Positions 33,562 through 42,786 of a DNA stretch of 53,970 nucleotides are shown piece after piece. The notes below the pieces were generated by a model. That model saw nothing but the letters and a program-made list of their open reading frames with translations, had not been told where the DNA came from and did no database searches. Made by a program: the position numbers and the translations under genes. The DNA comes from Bacteroidota bacterium (GTDB lineage Bacteria; Bacteroidota; Bacteroidia; Chitinophagales; Chitinophagaceae): positions 1-53,970 of the forward strand of contig CANKWR010000008.1 of the NCBI GenBank assembly GCA_947487525.1, written 5' to 3'. Each line of letters starts with the position of its first letter. Positions within the stretch are counted from its first letter, which is position 1.

Positions 33562-34605
33562 ATGACTATTCTCGCACTTGATTGGGCACTCCTGGCAGAA
33601 AAATTAATTATGATAGCTATTATTGTATTAGCTAGCTTAGGTATTGCCCTTTATACCACTTTTGCAGAACGTAAAGTAGCTGCTATTTTACAAGACCGAC
33701 CAGGTCCAAGCCGTGCTGGCCCCTTTGGCTTATTACAACCATTGGCGGATGGCTTGAAATTAATCATGAAGGAAGAAATTATTCCGAATGCTGCCAATAA
33801 GTGGTTGTTTATTTTAGGACCAGCTTTAGCGATGACAGCAAGCTTAATGACTTGCGCGGTGATACCTTGGGGAAGTGCTATTGATGTATTTGGCCGTCAT
33901 ATTGAATTACAAATTGCCGACGTAAATATTGGTGTTTTATATGTTTTTGCAGTAGTAAGCATGGGGGTATATGGCATTATGATTGGAGGATGGGCCTCTA
34001 ATAATAAGTTTTCATTAATGTCTGCACTGCGTGCTGCATCGCAAGCCATTAGCTATGAACTAGCAATGGGCTTAGCATTGATTGCATTATTAATGACTAC
34101 GGGCTCACTGAGTTTAAAAACTATTGTGGAACAACAAGTGGGAGGAAATTGGTGGAATATTGTTTACCAGCCACTTGGTTTTTTAATTTTCTTTATTACT
34201 GCCATGGCGGAGTGCAATAGAACACCGTTCGACTTACCAGAAGCAGAGAATGAATTGAATTTTGGCTACCATCAGGAGTATTCTTCTATGAAATTGGGTT
34301 TTTATTTATTTGCCGAATACATTAACATGATTATGAGTAGTGCAATTATGGCATCCATGTATTTCGGAGGCTATGACTTGCCTTTCTTTAATGAAGCATC
34401 TGTGGCACCGAATATTGCAGCCATGATTGGAGTAGGAACCTTGCTTATTAAAATTGTACTGTTTATTTTCTTATTTATGTGGATACGTTGGACCATCCCG
34501 CGCTTCCGTTATGATCAACTAATGGGATTGGGGTGGAAAACGTTAATTCCATTGGCATTATTTAATATGTTAGTTACAGGCGCTGTAATATTAGCAACTC
34601 AATAA
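33562..34605 (+). CDS. nuoH: NADH-quinone oxidoreductase subunit H
   Basis: A 347-residue membrane subunit (eight to nine helices) that forms the quinone channel at the arm junction. AERKVAAILQDRPGPSRAGP near residue 34 and AECNRTPFDLPEAENELNFGYH (cited as AECNRTPFDLPEAE) near 213 are the family marks, with the conserved acidic residues of the E-channel. Length is typical. Confidence 0.96.
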   Translation: MTILALDWALLAEKLIMIAIIVLASLGIALYTTFAERKVAAILQDRPGPSRAGPFGLLQPLADGLKLIMKEEIIPNAANKWLFILGPALAMTASLMTCAVIPWGSAIDVFGRHIELQIADVNIGVLYVFAVVSMGVYGIMIGGWASNNKFSLMSALRAASQAISYELAMGLALIALLMTTGSLSLKTIVEQQVGGNWWNIVYQPLGFLIFFITAMAECNRTPFDLPEAENELNFGYHQEYSSMKLGFYLFAEYINMIMSSAIMASMYFGGYDLPFFNEASVAPNIAAMIGVGTLLIKIVLFIFLFMWIRWTIPRFRYDQLMGLGWKTLIPLALFNMLVTGAVILATQ

Positions 34606-34633
34606 TTTTATTTATTTAATTATTTCAAATAGT

Positions 34634-35170
34634 ATGCAAGCATTAACCAATAAAGCACAAGCCGTTAACCGAAAGCCAATGACGTTTTTGGAGCGATTGT
34701 ATTTGATTAATATCATAAAGGGGATGATGATTACGTTTAGTCATATGTTTAAGAAACAACCCACCATTCGCTACCCCGAAGAAAAGCGTGAATTTAGTCC
34801 GGTTTTTAGGGGCTTACATGTCTTAAATAGGGACGAAGAAGGACGTGAGCGTTGTACCGCTTGTGGCTTGTGTGCGGTGGCTTGTCCTGCAGAAGCAATA
34901 ACTATGGAAGCGGCGGAACGTATTGAAGGAGAAGAAAATTTGTATAGAGAAGAAAAGTATGCTGCAAAATATGAAATTAATATGTTGCGTTGTATTTTCT
35001 GTGGATTGTGTGAGGATGCTTGTCCAAAAGACGCCATTTATTTAAGCGAAACTTTTGCGCCTGCGAATTTTACACGCAAAGGATTTATTTATGGTAAACC
35101 TGATTTATTAATTCCTAATCCTAAGACAGAAGCGGAAGCTTATGCTGAGGCCAAAGGAGTAGAAGCCTAA
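34634..35170 (+). CDS. nuoI: NADH-quinone oxidoreductase subunit I
   Basis: A 178-residue ferredoxin-like subunit with two [4Fe-4S] motifs for clusters N6a and N6b: CTACGLCAVACPAEAI near residue 76 and CIFCGLCEDACPKDAI near 118. An amphipathic N-terminal helix (LYLINIIKGMMITFSHMFKK) anchors it to the membrane arm. nuoJ follows after only five bases. Confidence 0.97.
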   Translation: MQALTNKAQAVNRKPMTFLERLYLINIIKGMMITFSHMFKKQPTIRYPEEKREFSPVFRGLHVLNRDEEGRERCTACGLCAVACPAEAITMEAAERIEGEENLYREEKYAAKYEINMLRCIFCGLCEDACPKDAIYLSETFAPANFTRKGFIYGKPDLLIPNPKTEAEAYAEAKGVEA

Positions 35171-35175
35171 TTGAT

Positions 35176-35676
35176 ATGAGTATATTAGAAATTTTATTTT
35201 TTGCCTTATCTGCATTTGCAATTGTAAGTGCAATAATGGTATTGGTAAGCAAGAATCCCATTCATAGTGTGTTGTGGTTGATTTTGGTATTCTTCGCCAT
35301 CTCTGGACATTATATATTATTGAATGCGCAATTCCTTGCCATTGTAAACATTATTGTATATGCCGGAGCCATCATGGTGTTGTTCCTGTTTGTAATAATG
35401 TTAATGAATGTTCAATCCGATAAGGAGCCTCAAAAAAAGTTACTTACCAAGTTCATAGGTGTTTTATCTGGCGGAAGCCTTTTGATTTTATTAATTGCTT
35501 TGGTAAAACAAACTACGCAATTGCAAGGGAAACAAGTTTTGATGAAAGAAGGTACTATTGGTTTAATACATCCATTGGGAAAAGCATTGTTCAATGATTA
35601 TGTTTTGCCATTTGAAATAAGCAGTGTGTTATTTTTAAGTGCGATGGTGGGCGCGGTGATCATTGGAAAAAAATAA
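35176..35676 (+). CDS. nuoJ: NADH-quinone oxidoreductase subunit J
   Basis: A 166-residue subunit with five helices. SVLWLILVFFAISGHYILLNAQFLAI (cited as FFAISGHYILLNAQFLAI) and the NIIVYAGAIMVLFLFVIM helix with the pi-bulge Tyr are typical of NuoJ. The C-terminus has SSVLFLSAMVGAVIIGKK. It is 39 bases before nuoK. Confidence 0.95.
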   Translation: MSILEILFFALSAFAIVSAIMVLVSKNPIHSVLWLILVFFAISGHYILLNAQFLAIVNIIVYAGAIMVLFLFVIMLMNVQSDKEPQKKLLTKFIGVLSGGSLLILLIALVKQTTQLQGKQVLMKEGTIGLIHPLGKALFNDYVLPFEISSVLFLSAMVGAVIIGKK

Positions 35677-35715
35677 ACATTAAAAAAAATAAAATAACTC
35701 ATTAAAATAGACGGT

Positions 35716-36051
35716 ATGCCAATTCAATATTATATCTTTTTTTGCTTAACCTTATTTAGCATCGGGGTTGTTGGGGTGCTCACAAGACGCAATGCAATCA
35801 TTGTATTCATGTGTATTGAGTTAATGTTAAACGCGGTAAACCTATTGCTGGTTGCTTTTTCAAAAATGCACAGTGGAGCTGCGCTAGCTGTTTCTCCAAC
35901 AAGTACCGCAGGTATTGATGCACAAATTTTTGTGTTTTTTATCATGGTAGTGGCTGCTGCAGAGGTAAGTGTGGGCTTAGCAATTATTGTAATGATGTAT
36001 AGAAATACGCATTCAACCGATATCAATTTCTTAAATAGATTAAAGAATTAA
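35716..36051 (+). CDS. nuoK: NADH-quinone oxidoreductase subunit K
   Basis: A 111-residue three-helix subunit. The two membrane glutamates of the proton path are visible in [16 protein letters not shown] (near residue 35) and in [14 protein letters not shown] (near 78). MrpC-like, as expected. Confidence 0.95.
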   Translation: MPIQYYIFFCLTLFSIGVVGVLTRRNAIIVFMCIELMLNAVNLLLVAFSKMHSGAALAVSPTSTAGIDAQIFVFFIMVVAAAEVSVGLAIIVMMYRNTHSTDINFLNRLKN

Positions 36052-36061
36052 TTCATTTCGC

Positions 36062-37975
36062 ATGAAACTAATAATAGGATTAATAGTACTATGGCCTTTG
36101 ATTGGATTTTTATTCAATGGACTTGGTCGTAATATTTGGAGTAAAAAAGTAATTGCTTATAATGCAACAGGCTTCATTGTAATGTCCTTTGTATTTAGCG
36201 TATTGGCTTTTTTAAATGTTCAGTCCAATGGGGTCGCAACGGTTCATTATTTTGATTTTATCAATACCGCAAATTTTAAAATCCCTTTTGATTTTAAAGT
36301 GGATGCTTTGTCAAGTTTATTCTTACTGGTCATTACTGGAGTGGGGTCCTTGATTCATTTATATTCTACTGCGTATATGAAAGAGGAAGAAGCGCCGCAT
36401 TACGCACGCTACTTTGCTTATTTGAATTTATTTGTATTCAGTATGTTGTTATTGGTATTAGGGGACAACTATGTAATTATGTTTATTGGATGGGAAGGAG
36501 TAGGATTGTGTTCTTATTTATTAATTGGGTATTGGTTTACCAATGCCACTTATAATTATGCTGCTAAGAAAGCCTTTATCATGAACCGTATAGGGGATCT
36601 AGGTTTTTTACTGGCTATTTTTTGGTTAATCGTAAAGTTAGGATCCGTAAGTTACGATAGTGTGCTAACAGCCCAAAGCCTAGCTAAATTATCTACCACC
36701 GATATCACTGCAATTACTTTATTATTATTTGTTGGCGCCATGGGAAAGAGTGCGCAAATACCTTTATTCACTTGGCTTCCAGATGCGATGGCGGGTCCAA
36801 CACCTGTTTCTGCATTAATCCATGCTGCAACGATGGTGACAGCGGGTATCTATATGATTACGCGTTCTAATATTTTATTTAGTGCGAGTGAATTGACACA
36901 ACATGTGGTGGCAATTGTGGGTATTAGTACCGCATTATTGGCGGCAACCATTGCGATTAAACAAAATGACATTAAAAAAGTATTGGCTTATTCAACGGTA
37001 AGTCAATTGGGTTATATGTTTTTAGGATTGGGTGTAGGTGCCTATTCTGGCGCCGTGTTCCATGTGATTACCCACGCGTTTTTTAAAGCCTTGTTGTTCC
37101 TAGGTGCAGGCTCTGTAATTCATGCAATGCATCATGAACAAGATATTCGTAACATGGGCGGATTGAAATCGAAATTACCCATCACACATATTACCTTCTT
37201 AATTGGTTGTATTGCTATTGCAGGGATACCTCCTTTTAGTGGTTTCTTTTCCAAAGATGAAATTTTAGCAGCTGCTTTTGCAAAGAGTCCAATTTACTGG
37301 GCATTAGGGGTAGTAGGTGCTGCGATGACTGCATTTTATATGTTCCGATTGTATGCCACTACTTTCTTAGGACAGTTTAGAGGTACACATGACCAAGAAC
37401 ATCATTTACACGAAAGTCCATCTGCAATGACCTTGCCTTTAATTATTTTGGCGGTAGCAAGTGCCGTTGCTGGCGCGATTGGTATCCCCGAATTAATGGG
37501 AGGGCATCATTGGTTATCTCATCAGTTAATCCCAATTGTAGGAGATGTTAAGGAAGTTGCTTTATCGCATTCAACTGAGTGGGTATTAATGGGGGCTTCG
37601 GTTAGCATTGCAGTGATTGCTTTATTCATAGCTATTAATAGATATAAACGCCAAGCTGACGCAACACCTCAAACTGCATTGGGTAAATTCTTATACAATA
37701 AGTGGTATGTTGACGAATTGTATGAAAATGCGATTGTACAGCCTTTGAATAAATTTGCCAGGTTCTTAAAAGAAGTTATTGAAAAAAATGTCATTGACGG
37801 TGCTGTAAACGGCGCAGGCAAATTAGTTCAATTTAGTGCAAGAAAAATAAGATTGGTTCAAAATGGACAAGTAGGGTATTATATTTTATTTACCGTGATT
37901 GGCATTATTGTGCTCTTCCTTTGTTGGTTCAATGATGTTGCGATTCTTCGTTTTTTATCTCATTTGAAAAAATAA
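36062..37975 (+). CDS. nuoL: NADH-quinone oxidoreductase subunit L
   Basis: A 637-residue antiporter-like subunit, the most distal proton pump. It has about 14 helices plus a lateral helix at the C-terminus. Visible: GWEGVGLCSYLLIGYW near residue 144, WLPDAMAGPTPVSALIHAATMVTAG (cited as WLPDAMAGPTPVSALIHAA) near 238, the KVLAYSTVSQLGYM segment near 310 and the HAFFKALLFLGAGSVIH helix with its key Lys near 345. Length is typical. Confidence 0.97.
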   Translation: MKLIIGLIVLWPLIGFLFNGLGRNIWSKKVIAYNATGFIVMSFVFSVLAFLNVQSNGVATVHYFDFINTANFKIPFDFKVDALSSLFLLVITGVGSLIHLYSTAYMKEEEAPHYARYFAYLNLFVFSMLLLVLGDNYVIMFIGWEGVGLCSYLLIGYWFTNATYNYAAKKAFIMNRIGDLGFLLAIFWLIVKLGSVSYDSVLTAQSLAKLSTTDITAITLLLFVGAMGKSAQIPLFTWLPDAMAGPTPVSALIHAATMVTAGIYMITRSNILFSASELTQHVVAIVGISTALLAATIAIKQNDIKKVLAYSTVSQLGYMFLGLGVGAYSGAVFHVITHAFFKALLFLGAGSVIHAMHHEQDIRNMGGLKSKLPITHITFLIGCIAIAGIPPFSGFFSKDEILAAAFAKSPIYWALGVVGAAMTAFYMFRLYATTFLGQFRGTHDQEHHLHESPSAMTLPLIILAVASAVAGAIGIPELMGGHHWLSHQLIPIVGDVKEVALSHSTEWVLMGASVSIAVIALFIAINRYKRQADATPQTALGKFLYNKWYVDELYENAIVQPLNKFARFLKEVIEKNVIDGAVNGAGKLVQFSARKIRLVQNGQVGYYILFTVIGIIVLFLCWFNDVAILRFLSHLKK

Positions 37976-37988
37976 ATCATAAGTTATC

Positions 37989-39410
37989 ATGTTTCTATTA
38001 TTATTTTTATTAATTCCTATTACTGCCGCAATTCTTCTTTTTGCTATCAAAAAAGAAACAGCTGGAAATTCAATTGCAATAGGAGCAAGCTTGCTTACTT
38101 TATTGGCGGCTTTTGTTATTATAATAAATAAAACAGACAACTTTGATGCAGTTTGGTTGTCGTCCATTAACAGCCGTTTTTTATTACAAGCGGATGGCTT
38201 AGCAAAAATTTTAGTTTTACTAACTGCAATAAGTTTCCCAGCAATATTTATTGCTACTGGAAAAAACCAATTAAACAATAGAAATATATTTCTTGGTTTA
38301 ATGTTGCTTACACAAGCAGGTTTAATGGGTGTATTTTTGGCTGGAGATGCATTATTATTTTATTTTTTCTGGGAATTGGCATTAATCCCTGTATATTTTT
38401 TATGTTCAATTTGGGGTGGCGAAAAAAGAGTGGCGATTACGTTTAAATTTTTCATTTATACTTTCTTAGGTTCCTTGTTCATGTTAATTGGCATTATATT
38501 GGTGTATACCAATACACCAGATCATAGTTTTTTAATTGGGTCGTTTAAAAATGCCATTTTAACGAATGGTCAACAGCTTGCTGCATTTGCATTATTCTTT
38601 ACTGCTTTTGCAATTAAAATGCCCATTTTCCCCTTACACACATGGCAACCTGATGCGTATGAGCAATCACCTACTGCCGTGACTATGGTATTAAGTGCAG
38701 TGATGGTAAAAATGGGATTGTATGGCGTAATTAGATGGTTACTTCCTTTGTTTCCTGCAGCTTCATTGAGCCATGCAAACTTTGTAATTTGCCTTTCAAT
38801 TATTGGCGTTTTATATGCTTCCTTCATTGCCATTCGTCAAGATGATGTAAAGCGATTAATCGCTTATTCATCCATTGCGCATATTGGTTTAATGAGTGCA
38901 GCCTTGTTTACGTTTAAATCAATTGGTGTTCAAGGGGTCATGATTCAATTGTTTTCACACGGAATTAATGTTTTAGGTCTTTGGATAATAGCAGATATCA
39001 TTGAGCAACAAGCGGGCACTAGATCAATGAAAGCCTTAGGCGGTCTTGCAAAAAAGCAACCCACTTTGGCAATTTTATTGGTTGGATTTGCCTTTGCTAA
39101 TATTGCGCTTCCATTAACCAATGCGTTTGTTGGTGAATTTTTAATGTTCAATGCTATTTTCCAATTTAGCCCTTGGATGGCAGCATTCGCAGGGGTAAGT
39201 GTTGTATTGGCTGCGATTTACACTTTAAATATGGTTCAAAAAATAGCGTATGGTGAAGTGAGTGCTGCAATAAATACAATGCCAGCGCCCAATAAAAATG
39301 CGCAAGGCGTATTAATTGTATTGTTGGTCATTGTTTTCATCACGGGGGTGTATCCACAGTTATTATTTAACATTAGTGCGGATACCTTACAACAATTGTT
39401 TTACAAATAA
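37989..39410 (+). CDS. nuoM: NADH-quinone oxidoreductase subunit M
   Basis: A 473-residue antiporter-like proton-pumping subunit. FYFFWELALIPVYFLCSIWG near residue 122 carries the conserved Glu; FAIKMPIFPLHTWQPDAYEQ near 212, RLIAYSSIAHIGLM near 290, and the Lys/His pattern around residues 230 (MVKMGLYGVIRW) fit NuoM and not NuoN. It lies between nuoL and nuoN with short gaps (13 and 15 bases). Confidence 0.96.
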   Translation: MFLLLFLLIPITAAILLFAIKKETAGNSIAIGASLLTLLAAFVIIINKTDNFDAVWLSSINSRFLLQADGLAKILVLLTAISFPAIFIATGKNQLNNRNIFLGLMLLTQAGLMGVFLAGDALLFYFFWELALIPVYFLCSIWGGEKRVAITFKFFIYTFLGSLFMLIGIILVYTNTPDHSFLIGSFKNAILTNGQQLAAFALFFTAFAIKMPIFPLHTWQPDAYEQSPTAVTMVLSAVMVKMGLYGVIRWLLPLFPAASLSHANFVICLSIIGVLYASFIAIRQDDVKRLIAYSSIAHIGLMSAALFTFKSIGVQGVMIQLFSHGINVLGLWIIADIIEQQAGTRSMKALGGLAKKQPTLAILLVGFAFANIALPLTNAFVGEFLMFNAIFQFSPWMAAFAGVSVVLAAIYTLNMVQKIAYGEVSAAINTMPAPNKNAQGVLIVLLVIVFITGVYPQLLFNISADTLQQLFYK

Positions 39411-39425
39411 TTAAACGAATTAATA

Positions 39426-40814
39426 ATGAATGCGATCATTGTTTCAGCTTTATTAGGGGTTATTATGATGTTTGTTTCCTGGGGAACGACTTCATCAAAA
39501 TTGCAAAGAAGCATTGGCTTGTTTGGCATGCTTGTTTTAATCGTTGCCAACCTAGCACAATTAGACCATTGGTGGGCCATTGAGTTTGACACCAAGGGTA
39601 TGCTTGTGTTCAGTCAAATGGGCTTATATGCAAACACAATATTGTATGTGATTACCTTCATTTATTTATGGATAAATGGGGATGAAATAGGAAAAGTAGG
39701 TGACCATTCTGCCGACTATTATGCCATTTTCTTTTTTATTCTATGTGGAGTGAGTCTATTAACCTCCTTCAATAATTTATTAATGCTATTTATTGGAATC
39801 GAAATTTTGTCAATTCCTTTATATATTTTAACAGGGGCAGATAAAAAGAATTTATTTAGCAATGAAGCCTCTATCAAGTACTTTTTAATGGGGTCATTTT
39901 CAACCGGGATATTGTTGTTAGGGATTGCGTTCATTTATGGTGCTACAGGCACATTTACTTTAACAGCGCCAGTCATTAACCCAATGACTAAAATGCCCGT
40001 TGAACATTTTTTAATGTCTGCAGGTTTACTTTTGTTATTTGTATCTATGAATTTTAAAGTATCAGCAGCGCCGTTTCATTTTTGGACACCCGATGTATAT
40101 GACGGAGCACCCACTGTGTTTACTCCCTTCATGGCAACGGTGGTAAAAGCGGCTGGATTTATTGCATTTATCAAAATCTTCGAAGTGCAACGTGTTGCTT
40201 TAGGACAAGGGACTTGGATGATTATTTTACCCTTGGTAATTGTATCCACTTTACTCGTGGGCAATGTTACTGCCGTATTTCAAAGAAGTGTAAAACGCAT
40301 GTTGGCATATTCAAGTATTGCTCAAGCAGGCTTCATGTTATTTGCTTTATACGGGGAGTCAGTATTTAATAAGGAAGCAATATTATTATACATCGTCGCC
40401 TATTCTTTAGCGACGATTGGGGTATTTGCGGTATTAATTAAAATGAAAGATTATAGCATTGAATCATTCAATGGATTGGCTAAATCTAATCCGGCTTTGG
40501 CTTTTTTAACTACTTTATTTTTATTTTCATTGGCAGGCATTCCTTTGACTGCCGGTTTTTTTGCTAAATATTATATGCTGAATGCTTTATTTACCGCAGG
40601 TGCAGGCTTGTGGTTATTGATCACGGCAGTTGTATTTGCGGCGATCAGCGTTTATTATTATTTCAAGCTTATTCAAGCAATGTATTTTGCAGAAGGCGAA
40701 CCAGCCATTCACCCCATTGACAAACCATACGAGCTTAAGTTATGGATTATAGCAATTATCCTATTGGTGCTTGGCGTATTCCCCGCTTTATTGTTCAATT
40801 ATATATCTATTTAG
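39426..40814 (+). CDS. nuoN: NADH-quinone oxidoreductase subunit N
   Basis: A 462-residue antiporter-like subunit and last gene of the operon. FIGIEILSIPLYILTGADKK near residue 120, FKVSAAPFHFWTPDVYDGAP (residues about 210-229) and KRMLAYSSIAQAGFML near 295 are the family marks. No terminator is visible before the following permease gene, 78 bases away. Confidence 0.96.
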   Translation: MNAIIVSALLGVIMMFVSWGTTSSKLQRSIGLFGMLVLIVANLAQLDHWWAIEFDTKGMLVFSQMGLYANTILYVITFIYLWINGDEIGKVGDHSADYYAIFFFILCGVSLLTSFNNLLMLFIGIEILSIPLYILTGADKKNLFSNEASIKYFLMGSFSTGILLLGIAFIYGATGTFTLTAPVINPMTKMPVEHFLMSAGLLLLFVSMNFKVSAAPFHFWTPDVYDGAPTVFTPFMATVVKAAGFIAFIKIFEVQRVALGQGTWMIILPLVIVSTLLVGNVTAVFQRSVKRMLAYSSIAQAGFMLFALYGESVFNKEAILLYIVAYSLATIGVFAVLIKMKDYSIESFNGLAKSNPALAFLTTLFLFSLAGIPLTAGFFAKYYMLNALFTAGAGLWLLITAVVFAAISVYYYFKLIQAMYFAEGEPAIHPIDKPYELKLWIIAIILLVLGVFPALLFNYISI

Positions 40815-40892
40815 CCGTTCCTCAAATACTAGCCAACTCCTAGGCGCAGATTGTTGAATTCGCAGTACCTTTAGGCATATAAACCCCAAATA

Positions 40893-42176
40893 ATGACTAT
40901 TCAGGATTCATTTGCATTGGCATGGAGAACCGTAAAAGGCAATAAGCTGAGAACAGGGATTACTGTTGCGATTATTGCTTTTGGTATCATGGCCTTAATT
41001 GGCATTATCACTGCGATTTCTGCAATGAATCAAAGTTTAAAGGAAAATTTTTCTTTTATGGGTGCAAATGCATTTAGCGTGCGCTATAAGGAAATAAATG
41101 CAAGAATAGGTGGGGGCGAAAACAACGGTGAAGAATTTGCAAAAACTAAGAAAGGGCAAAAAGAAAAGAAATCAAATTTAGATAAGCCAATTAGAATTGA
41201 AGAAGCCGCTTATTTCAAAGACCACTTTGGCTTTTCAAGAGCATTGGTAAGTATATCAAGAAGAGCCGGCGGCAACAATGAACTGCATTACAAGGATAAA
41301 AAAACCAATCCCCAAATTAGTTTAATGGGCGGCGATGAAAATTATTTAGCAGTAAATGGGTATTCATTAACGGCTGGCCGTAATTTAAATAATGTGGATG
41401 TGGCTTCTGGTAGAAATGTTTGTATCATTGGCAGCAACGTAGCTGCTAAATTATTCCCCAATAAACCATCCGCCTGTATCGATAAAGTAATTTTACTGCA
41501 AAGTAAACCGTATCGTGTAATTGGTTTGCTAAAATCAAAGGGGTCAAGTGCGATGATGCGTCAGGATGATGTTGTTGTTACTTCAGTAAAAAATGTAAGA
41601 CAGTATGCCAATATAAATCCATCCTATGCGATTGGGGTGATGGTGAATAATATTACTGAATTAGAACCTGCCATTGGGGAAACCACTGAACAAATGAGAA
41701 AAGCAAGAAGGCTAATACCCTCCGAAGCGGACAATTTCGTGATAGACAAAAGTGATAAGTTCGCTGATATGTTTATTGGATTTTTAGCCGGTATCAGTGG
41801 TGCTGCAGGTGCCATTGGAATGATTACTTTAATTGGCGCTGCCATTGGTTTAATGAATATCATGTTGGTTGCTGTTAGCGAAAGAACCCGCGAAGTGGGT
41901 TTGATTAAAGCACTGGGTGGCAAAAAGAAAGACGTGCGCCGTCAATTTTTATTTGAAAGCGTATGTATTAGCTTATTAGGTGCTTTTTTTGGTATTTTAC
42001 TTGGCGTCGGGGTAGGCAATTTATTTAGTTTAATTTTAAATACAGGCTTTGTAGTGCCTTGGTTTTGGGTATTCACCGGGATTATTATTTGTTCGGTGGT
42101 GGGTTTGGCTGCAGGTATTTATCCTGCCATGAAAGCTGCTTCACTGAATCCAATCAATGCATTGCGTTACGAGTAG
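40893..42176 (+). CDS. MacB/FtsX-family ABC transporter permease
   Basis: A 427-residue inner-membrane protein with the MacB layout: one N-terminal helix (ITVAIIAFGIMALIGIITAI, residues about 22-41), a periplasmic domain (45-290) and three C-terminal helices in the FtsX domain (AIGMITLIGAAIGLMNIMLV, then SVCISLLGAFFGILLGVGVG and the last near 400). The typical VSERTREVGLIKALGGKK loop follows TM2. MacB-like permeases transmit conformational change to export peptides, lipids or toxins. The ATPase is not adjacent; it must be elsewhere. Cargo unknown. It may be read from the nuo operon. Confidence 0.9.
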   Translation: MTIQDSFALAWRTVKGNKLRTGITVAIIAFGIMALIGIITAISAMNQSLKENFSFMGANAFSVRYKEINARIGGGENNGEEFAKTKKGQKEKKSNLDKPIRIEEAAYFKDHFGFSRALVSISRRAGGNNELHYKDKKTNPQISLMGGDENYLAVNGYSLTAGRNLNNVDVASGRNVCIIGSNVAAKLFPNKPSACIDKVILLQSKPYRVIGLLKSKGSSAMMRQDDVVVTSVKNVRQYANINPSYAIGVMVNNITELEPAIGETTEQMRKARRLIPSEADNFVIDKSDKFADMFIGFLAGISGAAGAIGMITLIGAAIGLMNIMLVAVSERTREVGLIKALGGKKKDVRRQFLFESVCISLLGAFFGILLGVGVGNLFSLILNTGFVVPWFWVFTGIIICSVVGLAAGIYPAMKAASLNPINALRYE

Positions 42177-42226
42177 TTTATTGTTCATTTCAATTTCACA
42201 TTGTTAAGAACTAACATCTTGCAAAC

Positions 42227-42314
42227 AATAAGCAATGATGAATTTGTAACCCTCATCTCGCCCTGCGCGTGGCTCGAAAGCTCGTTTCGGATTACAAATT
42301 CATAATAGTTTATT
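42227..42314. repeat. Imperfect inverted repeat with GC-richer core
   Basis: Arm ATGAATTTGTAA (42238-42249) pairs exactly with TTACAAATTCAT (42292-42303); the match extends outward with mismatches to about 42227 and 42314. The core between them reads CTCGCCCTGCGCGTGGCTCG and so on, clearly richer in GC than the surroundings. A direct repeat (AGTTTATTGYTCATT) flanks it at 42175-42189 and 42307-42321. It resembles a REP-like dispersed repeat. Confidence 0.6.
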
Positions 42315-42323
42315 GCTCATTCA

Positions 42324-42665
42324 CAATGGTATAATACATGCTATGCCAACCCTTCACAAAACGCTATACTTTATTTTTAGTGTCAAATAATTGTTTGCAT
42401 CAATAGCTTTACTGTAAAATATTGTTGTACTATTTGTTACGCTATGTTCAAAGTTTGGTATGCGCAAATATTATACCATTGCTTTTTAAGAATTACATCG
42501 GTTGCAATTAGAAATAAATATATACAAAGCCGAACTTCGAACATAGCGTAACGAGTAGTTCAACTACAAAATAGGGGATTTCTATTTAGAGAAAGGAATG
42601 CGCATACTTATATACCACTACAGCGTTTTGTGAGCGAGAGGCGTGTATGTATTTATTTCTAATTG
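42324..42665. repeat. Cluster of interleaved inverted repeats, possible MITE-like element
   Basis: Five pairs of arms: CAATGGTATAATA 42324-42336 with 42469-42481 (13 exact); TCACAAAACGCT 42354-42365 with 42622-42633 (12 exact, 14 of 15 if extended by RTA); GTTACGCTATGTTC 42436-42449 with 42539-42552 (14 exact); GTATGCGCA 42458-42466 with 42599-42607 (9 exact); and a 21-base pair at 42505-42525 with 42645-42665 (one G-T pair). The pairs cross one another, so they cannot all form hairpins at once. The TCACAAAACGCT pair may be terminal repeats. No transposase and no clear target duplication. Confidence 0.6.
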
Positions 42666-42742
42666 AGTTCAATTTCATTCTAAAAAAGTGGTAAAAGCTT
42701 TTTTGAACTTTTACATTTCAATTTTAAAAAGTGAAAAAAAGC

Positions 42743-42767
42743 AAAAGGCCCGCAAAGCGGGCCTTTT
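42743..42767 (-). terminator. Rho-independent terminator of the metalloprotease gene
   Basis: Perfect 11-pair stem AAAAGGCCCGC / GCGGGCCTTTT with a three-base loop. On the minus strand it is followed by GCTTTTTTTC, right after the stop of the DUF5117-type gene. The A tract on the other side could make it act on the plus strand too, though with a weaker T run. Confidence 0.85.
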
Positions 42768-42786
42768 GAAAGTATAAAGTAAATAA

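Larger units (their letters stand above)
42177..42786. other. Non-coding spacer of 610 bases with many inverted repeats
   Basis: No credible gene: the longest frames are a few dozen codons and unlike proteins. It holds an imperfect 27-base inverted repeat around a GC-richer core (42227-42314), a set of five interleaved inverted repeats (42324-42665), a 13-base near-palindrome (GTAGTT-C-AACTAC at 42555-42567), a weak hairpin (42691-42714) and a terminator (42743-42767). The repeat-rich part has the look of one or two small mobile or dispersed elements rather than of regulatory DNA for the flanking genes, which end here from both sides. Confidence 0.7.

Noticed and set aside
42324..42665. CRISPR array, integron attC array or tRNA genes in the 42.2-42.7 kb spacer
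   Set aside because: There are no evenly spaced direct repeats with unique spacers, no integrase, and no tRNA acceptor or T-loop pattern; the repeats are inverted pairs occurring twice only.
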